A DNA stretch of 64,000 bases from Brienomyrus brachyistius (taxonomy: Eukaryota > Chordata > Actinopteri > Osteoglossiformes > Mormyridae): positions 21,386,754-21,450,753 of the forward strand of contig NC_064555.1 of the NCBI RefSeq assembly GCF_023856365.1. Direction: 5' to 3'. The position numbers and the translations under genes are program-made. Below the pieces are notes generated by a model. The model saw only the letters and a list, made by a program, of their open reading frames with translations, had not been told where the DNA came from and ran no database searches. The first letter of the stretch is position 1; each line of letters opens with the position of its first letter. This document shows, one piece after another, positions 10,734-25,407 of the stretch.

Positions 10734-13700
10734 CTTGCTCTGTACATGTCATTTAGTGTCCGGGTTCAGCCCTTAGCCATGTTTTAGCTAAATAATGTCT
10801 TCATGAAAACAGGAGTTGTTGGCAGGACAAACATTTTGTCGGTTCCAATGACCATTTCCAGCACCACTGAGGAACCCATTTCCTGGCTGCATGTAACCAT
10901 GCCTCATTTAATCAAAGGCACATTTGACTGACTCTGCAAGCAGCATTTCCTCTCTGTAGACCAAAAGCTCAGCTTATGTGCCTGTGAGGTGTTTTGTGTG
11001 TTATTGATGTGCGGCTAGTGAGAGTGAAACGCCTCTTCAAAGCCATCTTTGAGTGCTCTGGGTTGTTTACCTCTCATTGTTTATCACTTTTATGTCACTT
11101 TTATGTCACTATTTTCAAAACAATTGATTTTTTATTGCGGATGTAAAGGTCTGTGTTCTTATGATTGATACTGAGGAGCTAGTGGTCATCTGTCAGATAG
11201 CATCGTCGACAATGCATTTCTAGCTTCAAATCCAGAGATTTTCTTCTTGTTGAGTGGTTTCGTTACCATTTAAATTTTTTACTAATGTCAGAAAAAATGG
11301 AAAAACTTGCCTCGAAAACAGTCAAATATGAAGGATATAGTATAGAAAATCCACCTGCCCCATGTTACACGATGACAATGAGCAAGGACCCCTGTAATGC
11401 TGTTAACTTTTACACTCTCTCGGCCATCCTGTCAGGACAAAAATGTCCCCATTATGGTAAGTGAAAAACCATTAACTTCAGATGGCTGTTTCCTCTCTCC
11501 CCTGACTAAGCCTGCTCGAGAGCAGAATGATGTATCTTGCAGTCCTCTCTAAGTGCGCGTACGCTGTTTAATAGCCGTGCCGCGACAGTTTTCTCTCGGA
11601 GCCTAAGATTTTGATCTTTATTTCTCATCCCTCTCCCCCCTTTCTTTGTCTATTCCACGGGGTGGAATTGGTTTTATCGCGAGGGGGCCGTATCTCTTCG
11701 ATGGAGAGTATTACCTCGGAGTGAGTGGAATCTTTGGGTTTATATTTAGAAGTTTTCACAGTACTGCGCAAAGGCTAAAATAGATTCGATTTAGCAGTTC
11801 TTTTTGCATTCTTCTATTGCATTGAGCTCGGTCAAACCTTTTTTGCTTTTTATATTAATGTACAGGGGAAGTCTGGCATTAAAGAATCATGCCAGCTCGA
11901 TGCTTCTCTCGTTACCATACAAGTGAAACATGCGATCGCCTCGACCAGTATAAATATAACTCTTGCCATCTGAGCTGTTGGAAAGGTTGTCAGAACACTT
12001 TCTCCTGAGGCACATCATACCGTGATCAAATGAATTTTTTGATGATCTCCTGTAAAAAAAAAGAAAAAAAAAAAAAGTTGAAGCTTATTACTCTGGATAG
12101 GGTTGTAAAGCTATTTCTATGGCTTCAGGGCTCCAACAAACCAAAGCTCCCAAGCTCTGAAGCCTCCCAGCAGTGTGCACCCTTTCATAATCTGTTCTGA
12201 AGTAAAATTTACCAAAAAGTTTCCAGACAGTAGGACATTATCCAGAAATCTTTAGGTTCCTCAGCTGTGGGTTCTTGACCCCAGAAATGGGACAGGTGTC
12301 AGAGTAGAAGGCATGTTTTAAGGTTGACTTGGACCACAATTTTAATCTTTAAGAGTCATAGACCAAGTAGACGTCCAAATACTTGCGTCCATCAATACTG
12401 AAGCAAGTGTAGCACAGTGGTAAATGTGTCATGAATTAAGAATGCTTTGCTGCATCAGGATCTAGATGGAACCATTAATTCTATCCAGTACCAGGGAATA
12501 CTGTAGAAGGCCATTCTCCTGTGAGTTAAAGCTTCGATAGACCTTGGATCACCCCGTAAATTGATGATGGGAAACACACTCGCAAGACAATGTCAGAATG
12601 ATTTTGGAACAAGAAGACTGAAGTTGTGTGTTGACTTGTTAGTATCTAAGTCATGAACTAAATCCTGATAAATGTGATTGCAAGGCGTGGAACAAGGAGG
12701 TGGTGCCTGTAGACCCATAAATGTCACAGAGCTGAAGCAGTTCAGTGCTTTTAGAGATTGACCAATAGCTACCTCTGTTTGCGTCTCCTAATTTTACTGC
12801 ACCATTGGCTCATTTATTTATTTATATATTTACCATATGTATTGGGGAGGGTGTTAGAAATTACTACCACCTTGCTGTTAATGTCACTACCTTCGATATG
12901 GTGATTGTTTCCTGACTTATGATTTCTGTTTTCTCTCTGAATGTGTGAGCAGCTCCAGAGCCTCATTAGGACAAGCCTTAATGATACCGGAACCATTAAA
13001 ATCGCTCCGTCTCTTGCCTAAATGTGTGAATGTGTACAGATTTATTATACACTGATGCTACGGAATGCCTGGATCCCAACACACACCCTGTCAGTTGCTG
13101 AATCCAAACGTCTGCATGGCCCATGTACCTGTGTCCGGAGCGGGTGTGTGGCTGGCTTGTGGCATAGGGTCTCCACACTGTCCTGTGCAGTCATTTGTGA
13201 GAGCGAATGGCATAGTGCTAAGAGGGACAACAGCGTCCTCTATTCCCCAAGCTAACAGTCAGCTCCAGAAGCCAACCCTCCCAAATGGTAAACCCTTGTC
13301 TTCACCTTTAGGACATTTATCTAATGAAATGAACAACTACTTGCATGGTTTATTTAGGAGGTGTTTTGACTATGATGTTAACTTGAGCACAAACAGAAAG
13401 ATGCAATTGCGGATGCATATGTTCTACTGCTATTAAAAATTGTGTAAATCTTCCTGAAAATATTTTAATTGTCACAAACATACGCGTATTTATACGTAGT
13501 CCTGAACTAAATAGATAGAGTCATGGATACAGATTAAGTTGATGAATTATGAACATTAATATCTTTTATCATGTCAGTTTGTTTTCTAGACTGTATGCTT
13601 TTGTTTATATCCTAGAAAAGCCAGAGTAGGAATCATTATGATTCACGAATCCTGACAGATGTGTGTAACATTTCAGAAAGCACTGTAACCCCAATAATGA

Positions 13701-14645
13701 ACCATAATGACAGCCATACAGAAAGGTACTTAAAACATTTGTATCACGTAATTGCTGAGTGAAAATAATCTGGGGGGAAACATTACCGGGGTGATTTTGT
13801 GCTTTTCACCTAACCTCCAATGCTGGGCAAGGTTTGTTTTCTGTTCTTTCTAGTAATATGTACGTGTGACTCAGCTTCAGGATCTCACAGAGTGATGTAC
13901 TGTATGGCCCCATGTGGTAGGGCCAGGTAATTCCTGCAGGCAACTTTTTTGAGAAGCATCTGATTGGATTTACTTTATTTTTTTTTTTTATTCCTCGGTA
14001 ATCATGCTGCGATTTGAACAGCTCATACCCTGGGTGTGAACAGCGACACTTGGTCAGAAGGTCATCTGGACATCTGCGCAGAACAACCAGCATGCATGAG
14101 TAAAGTTGTCTTTTTTTTTTCAGGGAAAAAAAATGCTAATTGCAAACGTAACAAAGATATCCGAGCATAGCAGCAGGCTGGGCCATTTCATAATAATTAT
14201 AGTGCCATTTAGTGATGCTGCCACGACCGTTTTGTAATTCTGCCATCAGAGGAAAAAAAAATTAAATGAATTTTGACAATATGGCAAGAAGTTTTTATGC
14301 AGTTTTTTATTGGCACATGGTGAACACCCTGGCTCTGTTTAACTCTATAGCAGAATAGTTAGAAGTGGAGAAGGATCTTGTCAAGAGGGGGATTGGATAG
14401 AGAAATGCCACCTACTGTAGGGAGAGACAGGGAGGAGTTAAATGCACCCTATTGGTTGTAATATGGGGTAGTGGAAAAACCCTAAGAAGTCCTAACTGGG
14501 GTCGTGAACTTCATACAGTAACTCAGCAGACTTTGGTCTTGGATTTTGTAGCATTAACTTTAGAATGGCTGGTTCTTTCATTGACTGAACTTGTCAGTTG
14601 CAGTTGCTGCACACTGGAATCACAGCAGAAACATTTACCAGATAG

Positions 14646-14920
14646 GAGGCACGGTGGTTCAGTGTGGTGCCTCAAACCCGCAGGGTTGGGGTTCGAATCA
14701 AACCCAGCAGGGCTAGATAACTTGGCATCTGGTGTTGGTACGAGGTTCCTCCAGGTTCTTTGCTTTACTGTCGCAGTCCAAAGCAAATGTGCCGTTAGGT
14801 GAACTGCTGGCTCTGAATGTCTGCAGTGTGCATGTATGTGCCCTGTGATGGACTGGCATCCTATCCAGGTTGATCCTATGTCACACTAGATAAATGGGTG
14901 GATGGATAGAAGATGGATAT
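14646..14920 (+). repeat. tRNA-derived SINE copy
   Basis: Begins gaggcacggtggttcag. It has an excellent tRNA B-box (ggttcgaatc, near 14690). The body shares ccctgtgatggactggcatcc with other SINE copies here, and the tail is a GGAT-rich repeat (gggtggatggatag). It is a SINE head rather than a functional tRNA gene because no cloverleaf can be closed. Confidence 0.78.
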
Positions 14921-15130
14921 GTGCATTTTTTAGTTTTTTAATATTGATCACTGGTCTAGTCGTTTGGTTATTGAATTTCGATGCAATTTTAAGATGATAG
15001 AAAATTAGCCGTAAAGTTGATTCCACATACTCTATGTGGTCTATGAATCGGCGTAGTCTGCGTAGACTTGGTTTAGGAGCCTTTCTGCCGATCCTCCGCA
15101 GCGCAGCTTAGGACGTTGCATATTCCATGG

Positions 15131-15132
<2 letters not shown>

Positions 15133-15187
<55 letters not shown>
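15133..15187. repeat. (GT)n microsatellite
   Basis: About 27 uninterrupted GT units. Minus-strand open frames made of Thr-His repeats at this position are artefacts. Confidence 0.97.
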
Positions 15188-15191
<4 letters not shown>

Positions 15192-16076
15192 GCTGACACC
15201 AATCTTAAAGGCTCGTGCAGGTTGGAGTCGCGAAAAGGACAGCGGAAGCAGCTTGAGATCTGAAAGATGATGCATTTCTGGATCAAGCATCTGGTGTCAT
15301 CTTATGCTGCCAGATTAACCAGCTCCTTTTACATCCCAAAGGTGATCTGGCCAGTTTGATTTGATCTGAGCCAAATGGACTGGAGCATGCTGGGAATCTC
15401 GATGCACGAAAGCCTCTCTCAGTAAAACTGCTTATCATTTATTTTTTTTTTACTTTAATTTTATTTTAATTTCATTTAATTTATTTTTCACTCTTAAAAT
15501 ACTTGATTTTATTTCTCATGTACACAAGAAGGTTTCTGTCTAGGAATGAGGCTCTGAAGATTAAAGGTTAATCTTTTATAAACCTTAACTTTTGTGTCAG
15601 GTTTTCGTTTTATTTAGCTTTTTCATGTACCTATTGATCCGACAGTTCCCAGGGAACGGGGTATATGTCATCTGTAATTACTACTAAACTCATTCACCTG
15701 AACCTTTTTTGATCAGAGCAATTTATTTCAAAGATGTGCAATCTCAATAATAATCTGCCTCTGCCTCTTTCATGCAGTATCCACTCCACCCTTTTTAATT
15801 TCTTGTTTAATTGGAACCTCCTTCAAAGTAATGTTCTGTCGTGTTTGTCTTATAATGGATTATCTCATCCTTTTTTCATGACACTCAAATCTATATCAGT
15901 TTGTGTGGAACACAGAAAATCTGTGCCTTTAATGTGCAAATGTCGCAGATGGGTTGACTGCACGGCCCTTATCTGACGCCGTGTTGTCTTACTTAGATGT
16001 TTTTTTTTATGCCGTATTTAAATAGTACAGGCATTTGTGATTTTGAAAGGCATTTATTCGTCTGAAGTATTAACAC

Positions 16077-16197
16077 TAATGGACTGGCATCCCATCCATG
16101 GTGTCCTCTGCTTCTTTGTATAGTCTCCCAGCTCAGCATGATCTTGTACTGGAAAAGCACAATAATGGATGGATGGATGGATGGATGGATGGATGGA
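16077..16197 (+). repeat. SINE 3' part with (GGAT)n tail
   Basis: Starts within the SINE body (aatggactggcatcccatcc) and ends with eight GGAT-type units at 16165-16197. The tRNA-like head is missing. It lies about 170 bp upstream of the next trappc9 exon. Confidence 0.72.
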
Positions 16198-16352
16198 AGA
16201 AATAAATATCAGTAGCATCATAATCCTTATTTTTTTGCATCCCTTCAGTGGAGGCAATCTAAGAAGCCTTTGTAGCAGTTTAAATTTGAAAGTATGTCTG
16301 CTACTCCGTGCATGATGCATGGTGAAGCTGTGGAATGGCCTGTTAACCATAG

Positions 16353-18461
<2,109 letters not shown>

Positions 18462-18594
18462 GGTATCATACCTCGGTGTTTGGGGTGATGAGTGACTGCA
18501 TGCTGGACGGCCTGCCGGGTGTGAAGACCAGCGGCTGCGTTGTGGAAGTGGTACCTGCCCTGCCGCGTCTGCAGCTCAGCACATCGTTGCCACG
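18462..18594 (+). CDS. trappc9: trappc9 exon, fourth in window
   Basis: Coding exon of 133 nt. The first two bases (GG) complete the Gly codon begun at 16497. The frame reads [37 protein letters not shown] and LSTSLP, matching TRAPPC9. It ends with CG, the first two bases of an Arg codon. The acceptor is cgtgttcccag and the donor gtgagt. An alternative reading of the acceptor one base later would break the frame, so this border is fixed by phase. Confidence 0.96.
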
Positions 18595-18989
18595 GTGAGT
18601 GGGCGGGGCTGGCGTTGGGTGATGCTGTGTCTTCCCTAAAGGGAATGTGATTTGTTAATATCTGCAGTGTTACTCACAGGCCTGTCAAAGGTCATGCTGC
18701 CTCTGTCTCCCTGGAGAAGTATTTAAAATATGCAGAAGGTTAATGGCCATTGATTTAATTTTTTTTCTTCTAACCACATAGACCCACCAAGGTTATGACC
18801 TTCACTGTCTTCACTTCTGAGTTAAATACCAGTCCATCTCCTGTCCCTCATTGCAGTCAGCAGGGCCTTCTCTAGAAGTTATGTTTGTCACGTGAATGTT
18901 GGAAAACCCAAAGTGTGATCTCTGAGCCGGAGTGCAAACCCATTTCAGAATTGATACCAAGTGGGATTTAATGACCGCAGCTAGTCACA

Positions 18990-19090
18990 TGACACCAAAC
19001 GGTGGAAAAAAAAACTGAGGTCTGAACCAAACCGTGACTCGAATATTGAGGTCTGAACCAAACTGTGGATTTGGAGAATCGTTACACCCC
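18990..19090. mobile_element. Probable hAT-type terminal fragment
   Basis: Contains two near-copies of gaggtctgaaccaaac (19016 and 19050) and ends in aatcgttacacccc. The end resembles the ccgttacacccc terminus of fish hAT-type elements, also present at 55113-55124 in this window. No matching left terminus was located. The assignment is tentative. Confidence 0.45.
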
Positions 19091-21064
19091 AAAGAGTAAG
19101 CCAACGTTGGGTTACTCTAGTAAAAGGAATGATCAGGAGTAAAGAAGACTGGGGCAGAACGTCACTCTGGGTACCATGGCAAAATGATTCATTATGATAT
19201 TTTTTTTCACAAATCGATAACAATAATGATCACAATATAATTCAGGTAATTACTTCTATTCAAGGCTCAATTTAATATAAATTTCCCTTAGGATTCACCT
19301 TTTTTTAAGTAATGCCTTTTTTAATAAGCAAACCACACAGAAACAAGCTTTTTTTGTCATAGGGTATAACATAGAACATGAATGTGTTGTGCTTTTTTCT
19401 TTTTATCTCTCTCTCGACTTCCTCACTACTCGTTCCAGGGCACAGGTTGGGCATTGCTGGTAGATTTGTTACCCATAATGTAAAATAAAATGCTGTGTCC
19501 CAATACTGGGCTCATTTGTTGCAGGCTTTGCGATCTGTCCCCTTGCTTTGCAAATTTCATCATCAGGGATTCCCATATTTCTTCAAATTGAAAGCAGAAA
19601 CCCTCATTTCTGGCGTCTCAGACTGCAACTGCTTGTTGTACTGGATGTTAGTGCTTCAGGTGTTGAAATAAGTTTGTGGTCTTTCCACTTTTCCTGTTTA
19701 CAGTACACATCAGCAATCTGTTAGACTCTTAATTGCCAAAGTACCGTCATACTACCGACGTCTTTTTACCTTGTTTATCCAAAATATCTTCATCTGTCAG
19801 TTTCTTCACCGACAATTAAACGTTCCACTGAGGGAGCACATAATCTTCTTCATATTATCACCATATATTAACCTCCACCGACTCGGTCAGCTCTGCTGTG
19901 CCTTTGTAGAGCAGAGGTTGTCTGTTTTTAAAACAGTACAGTTGGAACTGCATTAGTTTCTGTGATGGGGGATGTGAGCTATCAAGCAATGTTCCTTATC
20001 GACAGTTTATCAAAGTTTCTGTGATTTGTCAGTGTTTAAATTTTATGGCGATAAATGAATATATTGCTTATATTTCCCAGCCTTACTGTACGTGTGATCT
20101 ATAGATGGAATGGGGTCTTTTTTAGAGTTTTGGGGTCAGAGGAATGACCAGCTGGGGGGTGAGAGCTGCTGCTTTGGTGTTAGCAAAAGATGACTAAGGG
20201 ACTCTAGGGAGAATCAGAAAAAAGTGATTTGGGTCAACAGGTTGGGACACGACTGGCCTGCTTTTTCCTGAGACAGGAAATGTAGGAATGTTTTCTGTTC
20301 TTTGTAAAATGTCTGCTGGTGAATAACAAGCTTGTCTGCTAACCTTGATTGTCTGCTAACCTTATGATAAGTTAGTCTGCATGTGAGAGGGAGAGGGGGG
20401 GTCTTTTCCTGCTGGGTGCTCCCCCCTTACTTAGGTATTTAGGTTGTTGTTAGTCTTGCTTCTTTGTTTTTTTTGAGGGAATGAAATGGAAGGCAGTCTA
20501 TTTAAAGTACAAAATGAAAAATGCATAAGCAGCGTTTTTCCAATAATCACGAGCGGCGCTTCTGTAGGCTTCTGACGATCGCATATGATGAAACAGAAAT
20601 TGGTTTCCGGCACTGTGCCACGGACATGTCCCTTGCAAACCAATCAGCAGGGCAGATTCCAGATTATGTGGCGGCGTGTGAATGTACAGGTGAGTGTCCC
20701 TTAGCACGGGCTGTTAGCCATGACTGCTTTGCATTTAGGGTAAGTGCAGGAAAGGCCCCACCTAGTGACTGATTATAATTGGAAGCACTCTAATCAGACC
20801 GTCCATCTGTCAAGCTGACAGGAGCACCGTTGGCTTGTTTGAATCTGGACTCTGTGAATACTGGGCTTAGCTTTTTTTCCTGTGTTGGACTCATCGGACA
20901 TCAGGATGGTTAAAGATGCAAAGTTGAAGGGTGCTGGTGGTCCTGATGTAGCATTGGAAATTCACACGGGCGAAGGACAAAAATTACCCCATGAAATTTC
21001 AGAATGCCCCTAATAATAATCGCCCCTGTGTTTTCGGACATCGCATATATATTAAAATAATGTG

Positions 21065-21186
21065 CAGAAAGTAAAAATCCACACCATGATTTACTTTTAA
21101 CCAACCAGATGAGTATCTGTGACTGTGACTCTTTATGCTCAACTGGTTAGTTGAAAGTAAATCATGGTCTGGATTTTTACTTTCTG
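21065..21186. mobile_element. Hairpin (foldback) element
   Basis: A 44-nt left arm (21065-21108, cagaaagtaaaaatccacac...) and a 44-nt right arm (21143-21186, ...ggatttttactttctg) are inverted copies with 41 of 44 positions matching, separated by 34 bp. The transcript of either strand would form a long stem. It is most simply a short MITE-type element; no target duplication was evident and no protein is encoded. Confidence 0.82.
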
Positions 21187-24100
21187 GACCTGAAATTGCC
21201 ACCTCTGGTGTATGTATATGTACATCTTTTTATTAAGTGTCATATTTTTTTTTTTTGACACATTCAGTTCTGTTTTTGTCGTTTTACTATTTAATTGGAA
21301 TTGTAGCCAGTGGCTCCCAAAGGGAAACCAAACACAAATGTTTGGTGTTTTATGTTATTGCAAAGGTGTTACTAATTAAAAAGCACCCATTATGACACAA
21401 AAGAAGCCTTTTAGCACTATAAATTTAACTTAAAGCTATTGGTTATTTCTAATGTAATATATTGTTTTGTCAAAAAAAAAAAATGAAGAAAAAAATGATT
21501 TTTGTTATAAAACCGGAAAATTGAATAACAGCCGTGATACGAGTGGCCAGTAATGTACTTGTATGCATTTCAAATAAGAAATAATACATTAATAAATTAA
21601 ATCATAAAGTATGGGTCTTATGAGTCTTACAAGAATTGCCTAGTGACCATTTCAACTAAACGTACCAAACACAATAACTTGTTAATTGACAAATGTTGCA
21701 ATAGTGAGCAATACAAGGGATTTGCACTTTAGCAGCAATACAACGGATTACGGCATGCAGAGGGCCACTGAAGGCTACATGATTAGTGTCAACGAAAACA
21801 GAATGTAAGTGAATTAAAAAAAGGTTGCTATGATAATTTGTGAAACAGTTCTTTTTCTCCGACTGAAAATCACGCAAATACAAATGTAATTCCACGTTGT
21901 ATTTGACTTGGGTACTAATATATCAGTTGTTCTAGAATAGTTTTGCGGTGTAATATCAGCCATTGTAGCCGGACTGACTATGTACTAGGGGTTCCGCAGC
22001 CTAGTCAACTTCACTGCTCTGCGATGACGCTTTAAGCTTGAGAATAGTCACTGATCGTGTGATTATGATGCCAACAAAATCGACGTCTCAAAGTAGTGCA
22101 GGAAAAAGACTGAAGTAGTGGAGCGTAAGTTGAGCAGATGGAATTATATTTGCATTTATATTTGTAAATTCAGATTGAAAGCAAAAACTGTTGGATACCT
22201 TTTTGCTTGTCTCCGTATTTCTGCCTCAAAAAATTCTATCAATATACTTTTGTGTAAAATCACAATGCCTGTGATGAAGCTTACCAGCGGAATAACGGTA
22301 TATCCTTTTTTTATTCTGTGGGAAACAAAAGGTCAATCAGCTGTTCAGAATTAATGAACTACAAACACATTACAAGGAAGGATGGTAAACCACGGTAAAA
22401 TTCCAGGCGGTTAGTATTACTGCTTAAAATTTTAAGTATCATTGAAGCTGTGGTTGACTTTCGCACTTGCAAACAAGAAGGACATTTTTGCTGCTAATTT
22501 TATTTGCAGTTTTCAATATAAAACTCAATATTAATTTCAGTTTGTGTATCAGTACACTTCAAACATTTTCAGCAGATTTTAACAATATTGCGATAATACT
22601 GATAACTGAACACTATAATTTTGATCACTATAATCGTGATCTTAAATTTTCATGCCCTTTTCATCTCTAGTCTCAGGTTGTATAAATGAAATACAAATAA
22701 AAGGCTGTGTCTCATTTTCATCGCAGTCAATAACCCAGTAACTAACAATTAACAAAAGCGACTTGTTTATCCTCCATTGGTTTGCGGTGGCGGTGTGGAT
22801 TCTTATAAAATTTAGCATAAAGGTCGCAGTTCCTTTTGTGTGGTGTGAAAGCGGCCGAAAAATGGCCAAGAGCTATAAAAATTCCTGGTTGACTCGGCCC
22901 AGGAACGCTAAACCGGGAACTAGGTTTCTGAATTTCGGTGGGAAAGCACCTTATAGCAGGTTTACAGGCTGGATCATGAGTGACTGACATTTCTATGTTT
23001 CTTCTTTCACACTTAAATGGTAAGTTGTAGCATGCAACTGTTATTGTTTTATAAATTGTAGCTGCTAAATTGCAACCTGTTGTTGTGTCCACTTCCATGT
23101 TCCATGTCAAAGATGTAGTATGAGCTATTATTTGTCAGCATGTGTATTATGTATTGTTTTGCAAGTATAGGTTGTCCCTGTTGCAGCAATGTGGTTTTAT
23201 TAATGATGTCATAAACAATTAATCAAAGTCCACTTGACTTTCATGACATAACTGTACACTTTACAACATCCTAAGTCATGCAACCCATAGTATACACAAA
23301 GGCTATTAAGAGCTCAATGAAGGCCTAAATAGATTAAATGGTATTCTGTACACATAGAGATGATTGCATACTTCTCTTTGGAACAGCAGAAGCGTGCTTT
23401 TTTTTTGACTCATGCTGCCACACGGCGGTGATTTCTGTATGGTTTCACATTAAAAACAGAAATTTTATGCCTTAATGACTATTTCTAAAAACTGCCCCCT
23501 AAATTTTTTTGCTCCCATATTTAGACAGTGGTGGCAAAAGTTGCCCTTTAAACTATTTTTTAAATTTCCTGCATGGCCCAGGTGTACCACCACTAAGTTG
23601 GATATTTAAGCTAAATTCGCCTTGGCCTAATAAGATTTTCTGTATAAATATCAGTTTGTGCATGTCTTAATACAGAAGACTAAAAAATAAAAAAACGATT
23701 ACAAATCAAGGTAACTTTGTCCTCTTCGGCTGATTGGTGCATGGCTCATACACTGAGATCATTCTCATTGGTTATATAAGTAGAATATTAATGCATAGCA
23801 TATAAACGTGACGAATAAAAACTGGGACATGAGACATGAGATAATCCACTAAGAAACATGTTCATTGTTGGTAACTAGTAATAAAATCACCAGTGAGCTT
23901 TAGACATGCACAGAGAGGGAAAAGGCAGCCCAGCCTCCACCTGAGCACCAGGAAGCTGTGGGCTTCGTACACCACTGCTTAGCTTCAGCACTGATAGGTG
24001 AGCGTTTCCACGACCATGCAGTTGTGCTCTGCCTTCACGCCATGCGCCGCTGTGCTCTCCCGTTGCATCCCGCATCGTGTTCCGTCTTCATACATGTGCC

Positions 24101-25243
24101 GAGGTCTGCTGCGCAGAGATGCTCATCTCTCTCGGCGAACGCGCTGACCTCATGCCATTTGTTTAAATTGCCGTCTTGGAAAAGGGAATGGTTTTAATTA
24201 ATGAGCGACACATGCTTTTGGAGTGTGTAATAAGGCTCAACGTTGGATCCGTTTAAAGCCGATTCTGGAAAGCACGTGCAAGGCAACCTCTGAGTCTCAC
24301 ATCTGATTCGGCTAGACCATGATGACCTGGGGAGCCAATCATTTCAGCTACATCTCTCGCATCTATTCTATCAACAGCCCTGTGGCTTGCAGACACAATT
24401 TTAAATTACCTTTTGGTTGCATTAACACAATCACTGTTTACTCTCAGATAATTTGGGTAATTACAGGTGCCCCTGTATGATGTAGCTGCATCTCTTCCTT
24501 ATACTGATCACGGTTTCGAGAGGCGACATTTTGGTTGCTGACCCATGTCAGTCAATCGTCCGTCGCTGCTTGTTTGCCATTGGGAAAATTCACAGGAAAT
24601 TTGTTTGAATTGTCAAGAATCCTTATCCTGGCTGGTGTTTAATATGAAATTTGGCTTATATTGCATCTTGTAAATTAACACTCCAATTTTTTTTTTCTCA
24701 ACAACTTGATAAAAATTTTCTGCAGCTGAGAAACATTGGCATGTCTTACAAAAATCCAGAATTGGTACAAAAAGTACGAGGAATTTATTTTGGTGCTAGT
24801 GGTGTAAGCATACATACAATCAGGACAAAAGTATAAAAAAATAATAGAATAAAACTAGAATAGAATATGGAATGCATCATTCCTTGTGTCATATTTCATG
24901 CAACATTGTCTTACTTTGCGAGGTCTGTGTTTGATGTTGGGTGTTCACTGAAGTGCCCTAGCTCACAGTGATGGATTGTCACTCACATTTCTCTGCACGA
25001 TTCTTTCATCTGATTTCTGAAGTTCACTTCACATGTGGCAGAAAGTTTGAGGGCCGACTAAGAAAACCGTAATGAGAAGTTGCTCTTTGCTTTAATGCCC
25101 AGGTTTAATTGCTCTGAAAATGTTTTACTGAATTCTAATAGTGCATGAATGTATGGAGCGAGAGGTGAGTGCGCTATAACTTTTGCTGCTGAGGTGGGTG
25201 GCAGAGGTGCCGCATTCTCAGGGCGTGCACTGTCCATCTGTAG

Positions 25244-25407
25244 GTCAGCGAACAGCCGGCAGCCCTCCTCGGGGGAAGAGCCGTCCAGCAGTGTGTCCGT
25301 GCAGCTCTTCAATGGGGAGAGCCAGCAGCTGCTGGTCACTCTGGAGAACATTGGCAGCGAGCCCTTGGAGACCCTAGAAGTCACTTCAAAGATGGTCAAC
25401 ACCAAAG
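25244..25407 (+). CDS. trappc9: trappc9 exon, fifth in window
   Basis: Coding exon of 164 nt. Its first base completes the Arg codon begun at 18593-18594. The frame reads [39 protein letters not shown] and [15 protein letters not shown]. The second half closely matches TRAPPC9. The Ser/Gln/Pro-rich first part is the variable linker in this family and differs more between species. The last base (G) begins a Glu codon. The acceptor is catctgtag and the donor gtaggt. No disruption is seen. Confidence 0.95.

Larger units (their letters stand above)
18595..25243 (+). other. trappc9: trappc9 intron, 6.6 kb, phase 2
   Basis: GT-AG intron (donor gtgagt, acceptor gtccatctgtag). It contains a probable hAT-derived terminal fragment near 18990-19090 and a hairpin element at 21065-21186. 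The segment 19100-20100 is probably further transposon debris but I could not type it. The long stretch 21190-23870 is AT-rich intron with no recognised gene. 23880-25243 is also without a supported feature. Confidence 0.85.

Noticed and set aside
14646..14720. tRNA gene
   Set aside because: The good B-box belongs to a SINE copy whose body and GGAT tail follow.
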